Assembly (NCBI GenBank): GCA_047975325.1
Contig: JBKEDF010000053.1
Coordinates: 62,001 to 126,000 of the forward strand
Source: JBKEDF01 sp047975325
GTDB lineage: Bacteria > Pseudomonadota > Alphaproteobacteria > Rhodobacterales > Rhodobacteraceae
Length of the DNA: 64,000 bases
Direction: 5' to 3'
A program made the position numbers and the translations under genes. Below are positions 8,867 through 18,337 of this stretch, in pieces (the first letter of the stretch is position 1; every line of letters begins with the position of its first letter). The notes below the pieces were generated by a model, which saw only the letters and a list, made by a program, of their open reading frames with translations, was not told where the DNA came from and ran no database searches.

Positions 8867-9994
8867 ATGCGCGCCGAAACGCAGAGCCATGTGGAGAGCA
8901 TCCGCAAAAGCCTGATCCTTCTGGGACAGCGGATGGATCTGGAAACCGCGCCGCACCGGCTTGAGGAATTCAATGCCATGATCGAGGATCCGGATCTGTG
9001 GAACGATCCGGCCAAGGCGCAGAAGCTGATGCGCGATCGCCAGCAGCTTACCGATGCGATCACCACCTATGAACGGATCGAAACCGGCCTGAACGACAAT
9101 GTCGAACTGATCGAGATGGGCGAGGCCGAAGGCGATACGGAAATCGTCACCGAAGCCGAAGACAGTCTTCGTGAATTGTTGGCCCTGGCACAGGAAAAGG
9201 AACTGGAGGCACTCCTGAATGGTGAGGCCGATGGCAACGATACCTTCCTGGAAATCAATGCCGGGGCCGGTGGCACCGAAAGCTGCGACTGGGCGGCCAT
9301 GCTGGCGCGGATGTATGTCCGCTGGGCTGAAAAGAAGGGCTACACCGTCGAATTGCAATCAATGAGTGACGGCGAAGAGGCCGGGATTAAATCAGCCTCC
9401 TACAAGATATCCGGCCCCAATGCCTATGGCTGGCTGAAATCGGAACGCGGAGTACATCGGCTGGTGCGGATCTCCCCCTATGAGTCCTCGGCGCGGCGGC
9501 ATACATCCTTCAGTTCGGTCTGGGTCTATCCAGTGGTTGACGATAATATCGAAATCGAAATTCCACCCAATGAGATCCGCATCGACACCTACCGATCCTC
9601 CGGCGCTGGCGGGCAGCATGTGAACACGACCGACTCGGCGGTCCGGATTACCCACCTGCCCACGGGAATCGTTGTAACATCTTCGATGAAATCGCAGCAC
9701 CAGAACCGCGATATTGCCATGAATGCACTGCGTTCGCGGCTCTATCAGCTTGAACTCGACAAACGAAACGCCGCGATCAATGCCGCACATGAATCCAAGG
9801 GCGATGCCGGTTGGGGCAATCAGATCCGTTCCTATGTGCTGCAGCCCTATCAGATGGTGAAAGACCTGCGAACCGGGGTGGAAACCTCCGACACGCAGGG
9901 AACGCTGGATGGCGATCTTGACAAATTCATGGCGGCAACGCTGGCGATGGATGTGGCAGGAAAATCCCGCGCCGAGGCAACGGCCGAAGAATAG
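8867..9994 (+). CDS. prfB: peptide chain release factor 2
   Basis: RF2 ends translation at UGA and UAA codons. The 375-residue product carries GGQ (248-250) for peptidyl-tRNA hydrolysis and SPY (203-205) where Escherichia coli RF2 has the stop-codon reading tripeptide SPF. The whole protein is encoded in one frame, so the +1 programmed frameshift at an internal UGA that controls RF2 in many bacteria is absent. The start ATG has GGGAAG upstream. Confidence 0.96.
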   Translation: MRAETQSHVESIRKSLILLGQRMDLETAPHRLEEFNAMIEDPDLWNDPAKAQKLMRDRQQLTDAITTYERIETGLNDNVELIEMGEAEGDTEIVTEAEDSLRELLALAQEKELEALLNGEADGNDTFLEINAGAGGTESCDWAAMLARMYVRWAEKKGYTVELQSMSDGEEAGIKSASYKISGPNAYGWLKSERGVHRLVRISPYESSARRHTSFSSVWVYPVVDDNIEIEIPPNEIRIDTYRSSGAGGQHVNTTDSAVRITHLPTGIVVTSSMKSQHQNRDIAMNALRSRLYQLELDKRNAAINAAHESKGDAGWGNQIRSYVLQPYQMVKDLRTGVETSDTQGTLDGDLDKFMAATLAMDVAGKSRAEATAEE

Positions 9995-10089
9995 GCATAT
10001 CTGCCCTTTTTCCGCCATCCGGATCAGAATGAAATTCAATTCGATGCAAGCAGGAAATTCCCTATCCTGTCATTTGATAAGGGGGGCGC

Positions 10090-10884
10090 ATGACAGATGG
10101 GGCAGGAGATGCGGGTGCGCCCGGGCAGCGGGATGGTACCACGCCGAATGTACGGCAGGTCCGCCTGACCGATCTGGGGGAGGTACTGCACGCGGGCTGG
10201 GATGATTTCCGAAAGGCACCTCAATTCGGGTTGTTCTTCGCGGCGGTCTATGTTGCGGGTGGCTGGCTGATCCTTTATGCGCTTATCGCTTCCGGGCAGA
10301 TCTGGTGGACTTTGCCCGCAGCGACCGGATTCCCCATTCTGGGGCCATTCATTGCCTGCGGGCTTTATGAGGTCAGCCGCAGGATCGAATGCCGGGAACC
10401 CATCGAATGGCGTGGCATCCTGAGGGTCATCCTTGCACAGAAAGACCGTCAGATCCCATCAATCGCCGCCGTGATCGTGGTGTTTTTCCTTTTCTGGAAC
10501 TTCCTTGCCCATATGATCTTTGCGCTTTTCATGGGGCTTCAGGTCATGACGAATATTTCGTCATCACTGGCCGTTTTCACGACACTGAACGGGATTGCGA
10601 TGCTTCTTGTGGGATCGCTGATCGGGGCAGGTTTTGCCGTGGTGCTGTTTTCCCTGACCGTGGTCAGCCTTCCGATGTTGCTGGATCGGGAGGTGGATTT
10701 CGTCACGGCGATGCTGACCAGTATTTCGGTGGTCCTTCATAACCCGGCCACGATGCTGATCTGGGGGCTTTTGATTGCCGTATTTCTTTTTCTGGGAATG
10801 GTTCCGGCTTTTCTCGGGTTATTTATCGTCCTGCCGGTACTCGGCCATGCAAGCTGGCATCTTTATCGGAGGGCATTGGATTGA
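10090..10884 (+). CDS. DUF2189 integral membrane protein, second copy
   Basis: A 264-residue membrane protein with about six hydrophobic helices, paralogous to the DUF2189 product at 3008-3808: shared GPFIACGLYEVSRR and FIVLPVLGHASWHLYR patterns. The start ATG at 10090 follows AAGGGGGG. It stands alone, 95 bases after prfB, and converges with the bactofilin operon. Function unknown; unlike the first copy it has no respiratory neighbours. Confidence 0.83.
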   Translation: MTDGAGDAGAPGQRDGTTPNVRQVRLTDLGEVLHAGWDDFRKAPQFGLFFAAVYVAGGWLILYALIASGQIWWTLPAATGFPILGPFIACGLYEVSRRIECREPIEWRGILRVILAQKDRQIPSIAAVIVVFFLFWNFLAHMIFALFMGLQVMTNISSSLAVFTTLNGIAMLLVGSLIGAGFAVVLFSLTVVSLPMLLDREVDFVTAMLTSISVVLHNPATMLIWGLLIAVFLFLGMVPAFLGLFIVLPVLGHASWHLYRRALD

Positions 10885-10923
10885 AAGGTCGCACGCGTGG
10901 GAATTTACCCGCACAAAAGGAAA

Positions 10924-10944
10924 GGGCGCCCGAAGGGGGCGCCC
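10924..10944 (-). terminator. terminator of the bactofilin operon
   Basis: Perfect 8-bp GC stem GGGCGCCC/GGGCGCCC with a 5-base loop. Read on the minus strand it is followed by TTTCCTTTTG, as expected of an intrinsic terminator for the genes at 10986-12882. It may also slow read-through from the convergent DUF2189 gene, but there is no T-run on the plus side. Confidence 0.7.
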
Positions 10945-10985
10945 ATCGCAGGCTTGCGCAAAGCCGCGAAAGAAAGGGATAACCG

Positions 10986-11552
10986 TCAGTTTCCGCTTCC
11001 TGTTGCCGCAGGCTTGGCCGCCGGGGCGGGGGTGGCAGTTGTCGCTGCTGCCGCAGGTGCGGGATTGCTGCTTGCCGCTGCCGGGGTTGAGGCCACGGCG
11101 GGACGCCCGTTTGACAGAGGATCGTCCTGGCGCTGCACGGAACCTTCGAAATGCGCGCCGCTTTCGATGGCAATGGTCTTGTGAATGATATCGCCTTCGA
11201 CCCGTGCGCTGGCCGCCAGACGAACCTTGAGACCACGCACCCGGCCAATGACGCGCCCATTGACAACGATATCGTCAGCCACGATTTCGCCACGGATCGT
11301 CGCACTTTCCCCGACCGTCAGGAGGTGGGCGCGGATATCGCCCTCAACCGTGCCTTCGACCTGAATATCGCCGGTCGTGCGGACATTGCCGGTAATCGTC
11401 AGATCCGAGGAAAGAACCGATGCTGCGGGCTTGCCCTTTGAGCCAGCCGCGGACTGTTCCTGCGCCTTGGGCGATTGCCCGTCCTGGGGACGCGCCTTGT
11501 TATCGCCATCCGCCTTGGGACCGGGTTCGTTGATTCTGCTTTTAGAAAACAT
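10986..11552 (-). CDS. bactofilin, polymer-forming cytoskeletal protein
   Basis: A 188-residue bactofilin (DUF583). A variable N-terminal tail (1-47) precedes a right-handed beta-helix core (about 48-140) with the repeating pattern of small and hydrophobic residues, for example DIQVEGTVEGDI and DDIVVNGRVIGRV. The C-terminal tail is rich in Ala and Pro. Bactofilins self-assemble on the inner membrane without nucleotide and localise cell-wall enzymes. The gene overlaps the upstream M23 peptidase gene by 11 bases, the known bactofilin-peptidase partnership. Confidence 0.93.
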   Translation of the reverse strand: MFSKSRINEPGPKADGDNKARPQDGQSPKAQEQSAAGSKGKPAASVLSSDLTITGNVRTTGDIQVEGTVEGDIRAHLLTVGESATIRGEIVADDIVVNGRVIGRVRGLKVRLAASARVEGDIIHKTIAIESGAHFEGSVQRQDDPLSNGRPAVASTPAAASSNPAPAAAATTATPAPAAKPAATGSGN

Positions 11553-12882
11553 TTTTTGCCGCCTTGATGAAGGTCATCGCATTGACTGGATTGCCACCAA
11601 CCCTGACCTCGTAGTGAAGATGTGAACCGGTTGACCGCCCAGAAGATCCCATATCACCGATGTGATCGCCACGCGATACCTTTTGTCCGGTTTTAACACG
11701 AAGTTTGGACATATGGGCAAAAAGAGTCTGAACACCGAATTGATGCTTGATCTTGACCATCCGGCCATAGCCGTTGCCCCATCCGGCCTTTTCCACGACA
11801 CCATCGGCGGTGGCATAGATCGGCGTACCGATGCCTGCGGCAAAATCCGTACCCGAATGCATCCGGGTGCCTGCACCTTTCGGATCGCGCCGATACCCAT
11901 AGCCGGAAGTATGCCGGAAGGCTCCCTTGACGGGCATGGCAAAGGGCGCCTGGTCGGCTGCGATCCGATACATGTTCATCCGGTCGAGTCCGTTCAGGAT
12001 CGCGCGGGCGCGAACCTCATCGGCCGAAAGCGGTGCGTTGGAAGTGGACATGGTAAAGGGCGAAAGGGGCCCGCCTTGCCCGGAATAGCCGCGCCGAACC
12101 GTGTCCAGGATACTGTCGGGGGACATTCCCGCAGCGCGGAACATCTTGTCCAGCGGTTCCATCGATACGGCAACGGCCTCTTCAAGCTTGCCGAAGATGA
12201 TGTCATTGCGCGCTTCGATCTGACGCTTTTCGGCTGCGATCTGTTCAACCTCATCCTTGGCGGTCATTGCGACCAGCGCCATGGCATCGCGCTGTTCTGC
12301 GGTGCCGGCCAGCGCATCGGCAAGGATCCCCATCGTGGCTTCGGTTTCATCCGAAAGGGTTTGTCGGGGGCCGGTCGAACCGGATTGGTCCTCAAGTGCG
12401 GCTGTCAGGGCGACCTGTTCCGCCCGGGCCTCGTCCCGTTCACGGATCGTGCGGCGCAGCGTTTCCTGTACCGCATCAATCCCGGTTTCCATTTCGCGGC
12501 GCTGATCCTCGGAAGCCAGGAGACGCGTCTGCATCTTGCTGACTTCGGCCAGCGCAAGGTTGAAACGTTCCTGCGCCCTCACAGCTTCTTCAGCGCGAAG
12601 GTCGCGGTCGACCGACAGTGCATTCAGCCGCGACTCATATACGGCGTGGCGGCGCAGCGTCTGTTCGCGTGCCGAACCTGCCGATATCGAATCCATCACC
12701 AGGATCGATGTGGCAAGCAGCGTCCATCCGAAGGCCACAACGCCACCTGTGATGGCGACAGCCTGCGTTGCCGGTGACAGGCGAATGAAACGTGTTGCCG
12801 CGTCGGATTTGAGAAAGAGCCGTTGTTCCGGGAGATAGCGCCCGAGGGCGGTGTTGATCCGATAAGAAAGTCGTTTCAGCAC
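11542..12882 (-). CDS. M23 family metallopeptidase, membrane-anchored, bactofilin partner
   Basis: Peptidoglycan DD-endopeptidase of the LytM type, 446 residues. A cytosolic N-terminus (about 1-35) precedes one membrane span (about 45-65), a long coiled-coil region (about 80-240), and a C-terminal M23 domain with intact zinc ligands HSGTD and HLHYE. The chosen start is GTG at 12882, which begins the block resembling homologues (VLKRLSYRIN, then RYLPEQRLFLKS). An upstream frame reaches 13029 but reads non-homologous sequence; the ribosome site is weak, so the start is uncertain. Likely localised by the overlapping bactofilin. Confidence 0.88.
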   Translation of the reverse strand: MLKRLSYRINTALGRYLPEQRLFLKSDAATRFIRLSPATQAVAITGGVVAFGWTLLATSILVMDSISAGSAREQTLRRHAVYESRLNALSVDRDLRAEEAVRAQERFNLALAEVSKMQTRLLASEDQRREMETGIDAVQETLRRTIRERDEARAEQVALTAALEDQSGSTGPRQTLSDETEATMGILADALAGTAEQRDAMALVAMTAKDEVEQIAAEKRQIEARNDIIFGKLEEAVAVSMEPLDKMFRAAGMSPDSILDTVRRGYSGQGGPLSPFTMSTSNAPLSADEVRARAILNGLDRMNMYRIAADQAPFAMPVKGAFRHTSGYGYRRDPKGAGTRMHSGTDFAAGIGTPIYATADGVVEKAGWGNGYGRMVKIKHQFGVQTLFAHMSKLRVKTGQKVSRGDHIGDMGSSGRSTGSHLHYEVRVGGNPVNAMTFIKAAKNVF

Positions 12883-13183
12883 TTTGCTGTGTCCGTAACC
12901 GTTGCCGTAGCGGGGACATCTGCCAAAAGGTGGCCGGTTCTGTCCCCGCGGCATGGATAAAACAGGCGCATTGCATTGCGCAACTGCTTTGGCCGCACTG
13001 CGGCACAGTCCCGCTGCCTCAGGCGGCAAACCGGCAGAAAACCGCCGACTATCAGCGCGTTCCGGTTTAATTTTTCCTGGGGGGAGCTTCCGCAGGGAGC
13101 CAGCAGTGTCAGGCGATGGTCAGGACCTTTACCATTATTTCGGCAAGGCAGGACCGTGGCGTGATGGTCTTCCTTCTGTCGGG
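12883..13183. other. intergenic stretch without recognised gene
   Basis: About 300 bases between the start of the M23 peptidase gene and the end of the peroxiredoxin gene. It should hold the promoter of the peptidase/bactofilin operon (minus strand). Several small GC inverted repeats are present, for example GCCGC-ACT-GCGGC near 12992, but none has a T-run. No RNA gene or small coding frame with a ribosome site was seen. Confidence 0.5.
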
Positions 13184-13651
13184 CTATTGTGGCCTTGCGG
13201 CTGCCAGAACAGCCTCGGCATGGCCTTTCGCCCGGACCTTGCGCCAGATCCTTTCGATCTTGCCGGTCCCGTCGATCAGGAAGGTCGCGCGTTCAATCCC
13301 CATGGATTTGCGGCCATACATGTTCTTTTCGACCCAGACGCCATAGGCCTCACAGGTGGCACCTTCCTCATCGGAGGCAAGGATGATGCCCAGATCATGT
13401 TTTCGGATAAACTTGTCATGAGAGGCGACGCTGTCCCTTGAGATACCCACGATCCGCACGCCAAGCGTATTGAAATCCTCGGCCAGGGCCGTGAAATCCT
13501 TTGCCTCGATGGTACAGCCGCTGGTATCATCACGGGGGTAGAAATAGACCAGCGTGCGCCCGGGCCGCAATGAGGACAGGCTGACAACGCCACCACCATC
13601 GCGGGGCAGGGTGAAATCAGGGGCAAGATCGCCGGGGGCGAGCGTGGACAT
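13184..13651 (-). CDS. bcp: thioredoxin-dependent peroxiredoxin, Bcp/PrxQ type
   Basis: A 155-residue thiol peroxidase reducing hydrogen peroxide and organic hydroperoxides. The peroxidatic cysteine is in DTSGCTIEA (about residue 46). The resolving cysteine found five residues later in Escherichia coli Bcp is replaced by lysine (CTIEAKDF). One other cysteine is present in ATCEAYGVW, so the enzyme is of the 1-Cys or an alternative-resolving type. The start ATG at 13651 follows GGGAG. It is divergent from the AsmA-like gene. Confidence 0.93.
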   Translation of the reverse strand: MSTLAPGDLAPDFTLPRDGGGVVSLSSLRPGRTLVYFYPRDDTSGCTIEAKDFTALAEDFNTLGVRIVGISRDSVASHDKFIRKHDLGIILASDEEGATCEAYGVWVEKNMYGRKSMGIERATFLIDGTGKIERIWRKVRAKGHAEAVLAAARPQ

Positions 13652-13757
13652 CGTGGGGCTCCCTTCAATTTGAATTCAGGACTTCCCGTTCTTGTTGCCT
13701 TTTGGCAGATTCAAAGGCAAGCCCGGTTTGGTATCGGGTGCAAGGGGAATGGGGCCG

Positions 13758-16700
13758 ATGACGGCGGGGGCGCAAGAGAAAAGCAGCAAGGTTGATGGTG
13801 ATGCCCCAGCGAAGGCGGCGGTCATCCCCCCTGTCGCGACGCGCCGCAGGAAGACCCGCAGCCTTTGGCGGATGCCGCTGATCGTCGTGCCGCTGCTGTT
13901 CCTGCTTGCCATTCTAGCCCTCCTTGGCGGATTGGCGGCAACGGGACGGCCGGTTCCCCTGCCGGTCTGGGCGGTGGCGGAAGTCGAAACGCGCATGAAT
14001 CGCGCACTGGTCGCGGCCACGGGTCAACAGGAGGCCGCGGCGGTACTGTCGCTTGGCGGGGTTGTCTTGCGGGTCGATCAGGATCTGATTCCGAGGCTGC
14101 TTCTGGAAGACCTGCGCCTGTTGCGCGGCGATGGGGAACCGGTGGCAGTGATTCCCGAGGCGCGGTTCAGCTTCGATCTGGAATCCGCATTGGACGGACG
14201 GCTGCGGCTGCGCACGATGCGCCTGGTCGGGCCGCGTTTCCTGCTGCGACGGCAACAGGATGGACGTTTCGACATTGCGCTTGGCCCGGGCATGACGGCA
14301 CGTCCGGTTCAGGGGTTTGCAGGCCTGATCGATGCGACGGTCGCGGCCTTCCAGCATCGTGCGCTGTCGCAACTGAGCCGGATCGATGCCGAAGCCATGA
14401 CCTTCACCTTCGATGATCGTCAGGCCGGGCGGATCTGGGAAATGGGTGACGGAAGGCTGACCCTGGCCAATCGCCCCGGCGACCTGGCACTTCAGATGGG
14501 GGTTTCATTGCAGGGGGGCGGTACGGGGGCCGCGCGGGCCGATCTGACACTGGTTGCGAACAAGGCCGATTCCGCCGCACGGATGACTGCCACGGTCGAT
14601 GGTGTTGCCGCCGCCGATATCGCCGCTCAGGCGCCGCCGCTTACCTTCCTGTCGGTTCTTGATGCTCCAATCTCGGGGCAGATTTCATCGGCGCTGGATT
14701 CTGCCGGCGGGTTTTCCGAACTGGAGGCCACGCTGTCGCTGGGTTCCGGCGCCCTGCGCCCGACCGAAGCCACACCGGCGGTCCCCTTTGATACGGCGCA
14801 GATGGTTCTGGGATATGAGCCGGAGCACGAAAGGCTCGACCTCAGGGAATTGAATGTGCAAAGCGCGGCGCTTTCGCTACGCGCCAGCGGTCATGCCGAT
14901 CTGCCTGGAGCCAGGACGGGTTTGCCAAGGGAACTTCTGGGCCAGATTGATATTGCGGCGCTCACGATTGACCCCGAGGGCCTGTTCGAAGCTCCGGTAA
15001 ACCTGGAACAGGGCGCCATCGATCTACGGATCCGGCTTGATCCTTTCACGGTCGATATTGGCCAGATTGCCCTGATTGCGGATGATCAACCGATCCGCGC
15101 CAGGGGGCGGGTTGCCGCGCGGCCCGATGGCTGGGCCGTCGCCATGGATCTTGCCGCCGGACAGGTCGCGCATGACAGGCTGCTTGCGCTCTGGCCCGCC
15201 CGGCTGGCGCCACGGGCCCGGAAATGGGTGGCCGACAATGTGATACAGGGGGAGGTTTTCAACGCCCGGGGCGCGCTCCGGCTGCGTCCTGGTAAGGCTC
15301 CGGATCTGATGCTGGGCTATGAATATCGCGGCGCGGACGTGCAATATCTGAAAACCCTTCCCCCCATTCGGGATGGACAGGGCCATGCGGTGATCGAGGG
15401 GCGCAGCTATACAATGGTGATGCCGCGCGGCAAGATTGCCGCCCGTACCGGTGGCACAGTCGATATCGCTGGTTCCGTTTTCCATGTGGCAAATATCCGG
15501 CAAAAGCCCGCGCAGGCGGATATTTCGCTTCAGCTTGATGGTTCCCTGACATCGGTGCTTTCGCTGCTTGACGAGCCGCCCTTCCAGTTTCTGCAGAAAT
15601 CCGGGCAACCGGTAAAACTGGGGGAGGGACATGCCCGTGCGCAGGTGAAACTGCGCATGCCGCTGCGCAAGGGGGTGAAACTGCCGGATGTGAAACTGCG
15701 GGTCACCGGCGCGGTGACGGGGTTTCGTTCCGAGGTTCTGGCGCAGGGGCGCCTGATCGCATCTGATCACCTTGCCCTGACGGCAACGAATGCGGGAATG
15801 GAAATTACAGGACAGGGGCTTTTGCAGGATGTGCCCTTCGACATCACATATAGCAAGCTTTTCACCCCGGAAGAAAAAGGCAGATCGCGGATAGATGGCC
15901 GGATCACGCTGTCGCGCGCCAATACTGAAAAGCTGGGGATCGCGCTGCCGGAAGGGTTGGTTTCGGGGCAGGGGCCGGCGCAGGTATCCCTGGCCCTGAA
16001 CAGGGGGGAAGCGCCAAAGCTGCACCTTTCCTCCACGCTTGAAGGGCTGGGCATGGCCATTCCCGCATTGGGATGGTCCAAGGGGCAGGGCGGTACAGGT
16101 AATCTGGAAATGGATGTCACGCTGGGCAAACCCGCCTCGGTTGAGCGGCTGGACCTGCAGGCGGCGGGGTTTTCGGCAAAGGGGACGATCAGCCTTGCTG
16201 CCGACGGCGCGCTGGAACGCGCCAGATTTTCCTCTTTGAAACTGGGGGGGTGGCTGGACGCCGAGGCCGAATTGCAGGGCCGGGGCAAGGGGCGCGCACC
16301 TGCCGTTGCGGTAACGGGCGGGCGGATCGATATCCGGGGGCTTCCCCGCCGCCCACAGCGAGGTTCCAGCGGCACACAATCCCCATTGCAGCTTGCCCTG
16401 GATGAGCTTGCCGTGACGGATGCGATCAGGCTTACCGGGTTCAGGGCGACGCTTGCACCCGGGCAGGGCGGGATATCGGGCGAATTCACTGGGCGGGTGA
16501 ATGGTGGTGTTCCCGTGCGCGGAACGCTTGTTCCCGCGCCCAACGGATCTGCCGTGCGCATCCGGTCCAATGATGCCGGCGGGGTCTTTTCCTCGGCACG
16601 GATCTTTCCCAATGCACGGGGGGGCAGCTTCGATCTGATGCTCAATCCGCTTCCCGGCCGGGGCGAATATGACGGCAGCCTGAAGATGACGAATATTTCA

Positions 16701-17144
16701 ATCAGAAACATGCCCGTCCTGGCAGAAATCCTGTCAGCAGTATCGATCGTGGGATTGCTGGAACAGATGGGGGGCTCCGGTCTTCTCTTTAGTGAGGCCG
16801 ATGCGACCTTTCGCTTGACCCCGGACGCGATCCGCATCACCAGTGGCGCGGCGATGGGGGCCTCCATGGGTGTTTCCCTCGATGGGATCTACTACAATAA
16901 CGGAGGCAGACTGAACATGCAGGGGGTGATTTCACCGATCTACCTGCTCAACGGGATCGGCTCAATCCTGACCCGCCGGGGTGAGGGGTTGTTCGGGTTC
17001 AACTATTCGGTAACCGGTACGACGAAGGATCCCGATGTTTCGGTCAATCCGTTGTCAATCCTGACACCGGGCATGTTCAGGGATATCTTCCGCAGCCCAC
17101 CGCCCGGCCCCACCCCACGCCGCACACCGGAGCCCGAAGGGTGA
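13758..17144 (+). CDS. large AsmA-like protein with DUF3971, YhdP/TamB group
   Basis: An 1128-residue protein with a basic N-terminus (TRRRKTRSLWR), one membrane anchor (about 38-62) and a very long periplasmic part rich in beta-strand repeats, ending in a Pro-rich tail (PPGPTPRRTPEPEG). This organisation is that of AsmA-like proteins (YhdP, TamB), which bridge the periplasm and are thought to move phospholipids to the outer membrane. The start at 13758 was preferred over ATG 13749 because AAGGGGA ends 9 bases before it. The stop overlaps queA as GTGA. Confidence 0.85.
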   Translation: MTAGAQEKSSKVDGDAPAKAAVIPPVATRRRKTRSLWRMPLIVVPLLFLLAILALLGGLAATGRPVPLPVWAVAEVETRMNRALVAATGQQEAAAVLSLGGVVLRVDQDLIPRLLLEDLRLLRGDGEPVAVIPEARFSFDLESALDGRLRLRTMRLVGPRFLLRRQQDGRFDIALGPGMTARPVQGFAGLIDATVAAFQHRALSQLSRIDAEAMTFTFDDRQAGRIWEMGDGRLTLANRPGDLALQMGVSLQGGGTGAARADLTLVANKADSAARMTATVDGVAAADIAAQAPPLTFLSVLDAPISGQISSALDSAGGFSELEATLSLGSGALRPTEATPAVPFDTAQMVLGYEPEHERLDLRELNVQSAALSLRASGHADLPGARTGLPRELLGQIDIAALTIDPEGLFEAPVNLEQGAIDLRIRLDPFTVDIGQIALIADDQPIRARGRVAARPDGWAVAMDLAAGQVAHDRLLALWPARLAPRARKWVADNVIQGEVFNARGALRLRPGKAPDLMLGYEYRGADVQYLKTLPPIRDGQGHAVIEGRSYTMVMPRGKIAARTGGTVDIAGSVFHVANIRQKPAQADISLQLDGSLTSVLSLLDEPPFQFLQKSGQPVKLGEGHARAQVKLRMPLRKGVKLPDVKLRVTGAVTGFRSEVLAQGRLIASDHLALTATNAGMEITGQGLLQDVPFDITYSKLFTPEEKGRSRIDGRITLSRANTEKLGIALPEGLVSGQGPAQVSLALNRGEAPKLHLSSTLEGLGMAIPALGWSKGQGGTGNLEMDVTLGKPASVERLDLQAAGFSAKGTISLAADGALERARFSSLKLGGWLDAEAELQGRGKGRAPAVAVTGGRIDIRGLPRRPQRGSSGTQSPLQLALDELAVTDAIRLTGFRATLAPGQGGISGEFTGRVNGGVPVRGTLVPAPNGSAVRIRSNDAGGVFSSARIFPNARGGSFDLMLNPLPGRGEYDGSLKMTNISIRNMPVLAEILSAVSIVGLLEQMGGSGLLFSEADATFRLTPDAIRITSGAAMGASMGVSLDGIYYNNGGRLNMQGVISPIYLLNGIGSILTRRGEGLFGFNYSVTGTTKDPDVSVNPLSILTPGMFRDIFRSPPPGPTPRRTPEPEG

Positions 17145-18208
17145 AGCTTTCGGATTTCGATTTCGACCTGCCGGAGGAGCTGATTGCCACCCGCCCCCTG
17201 CGCCCTCGTCCTGCGGCGCGGATGCTGGTGGTCGATGGCGATGACATGGCCGATCGCCATGTTTCAGATCTTCCCGGCCTGCTGCGCCCGGGGGACAGGC
17301 TGGTTCTGAACAATACGCGTGTGATCCCCGCACGTCTGGCGGGGAAACGGCACCGGATGACAGGGCAGGGTGAATCGGTGGCGGGCGTCGAAATCACGTT
17401 GACATCCCCCGATCCGGCAGGGGGATGGCGGGCCTTGGCCAAACCCCTGCGCAAATTGAACAAGGGTGAGGAGATCCGCTTTGCGGCCGGGCTTCGCGCG
17501 CATATTGCGGAAAGAACCGCAACCGACCTGCGGCTTGACTTCAATCTGCAGGGCGCGGATTTCGACGAGGCCCTCGCAGAGGCCGGACAAATGCCCTTGC
17601 CCCCCTATATTGCCGCCCGCCGTGCGCCGGATGCCCGCGATCACGAGGATTATCAGACCGTCTTTGCCCGCAAGCCCGGTGCGGTGGCCGCCCCCACGGC
17701 AAGCCTGCATTTTGATGAACCGCTGCTGGCGCGGCTTCGCGATGGGGGGGTGACCTTCACCGAGGTGACACTCCATGTCGGGGCGGGGACCTTCCTTCCG
17801 GTGAAGGTGGAGGATGTCACCCGCCACAAGATGCATGCCGAATGGGGGGAGGTTACCGAAAAGGCAGCGGATGAGATCAACGCAACCCGCACGGCAGGCG
17901 GCCGGGTGATTCCGGTCGGCACCACGGCGCTGCGGTTAATCGAAAGCGCCGCCCGGAATGACGCCCTAAATGACAAGGGCATTGCCCCCTGGCGGGGGGA
18001 GACGGATATCTTCATCTATCCCGGCTATCGGTTCCGTGTGACCGATGGATTGATGACGAATTTTCACCTGCCGAAATCAACGCTTCTGATGCTGGTGGCG
18101 GCCTTGATGGGACGTGATCGCATGGCGCGCGCCTATGCGCATGCCGTGGCCAAGGGGTATCGTTTCTTTTCCTCTGGGGATGCCTCACTGCTTTTGCCCG
18201 GGACCTGA
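17141..18208 (+). CDS. queA: S-adenosylmethionine:tRNA ribosyltransferase-isomerase
   Basis: QueA moves and isomerises the ribosyl part of S-adenosylmethionine onto 7-aminomethyl-7-deazaguanine at tRNA position 34, making epoxyqueuosine. The 355-residue product has family blocks FDFDLPEELIA, DRLVLNNTRVIPARL, APTASLHF, HVGAGTFLPV and MTNFHLPKSTLLMLV. The start is GTG at 17141 in a GTGA overlap with the AsmA-like gene. Full length. Confidence 0.97.
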   Translation: MKLSDFDFDLPEELIATRPLRPRPAARMLVVDGDDMADRHVSDLPGLLRPGDRLVLNNTRVIPARLAGKRHRMTGQGESVAGVEITLTSPDPAGGWRALAKPLRKLNKGEEIRFAAGLRAHIAERTATDLRLDFNLQGADFDEALAEAGQMPLPPYIAARRAPDARDHEDYQTVFARKPGAVAAPTASLHFDEPLLARLRDGGVTFTEVTLHVGAGTFLPVKVEDVTRHKMHAEWGEVTEKAADEINATRTAGGRVIPVGTTALRLIESAARNDALNDKGIAPWRGETDIFIYPGYRFRVTDGLMTNFHLPKSTLLMLVAALMGRDRMARAYAHAVAKGYRFFSSGDASLLLPGT

Positions 18209-18337
18209 AAACCCGAAGGCCTGACCACGGAATATAGCACCCGATCCGCACCCGGCGGAAATCATGCTAATGGATGCTTGTCTTTGCGCCGGATTACGTT
18301 ATGGGGCGGCAGGATTCGCATTGGCGGAGCGTGCGCG

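Noticed and set aside
12953..13441. 162-codon plus-strand frame across the peroxiredoxin gene
   Set aside because: It overlaps the peroxiredoxin coding region antisense and has no homology pattern.
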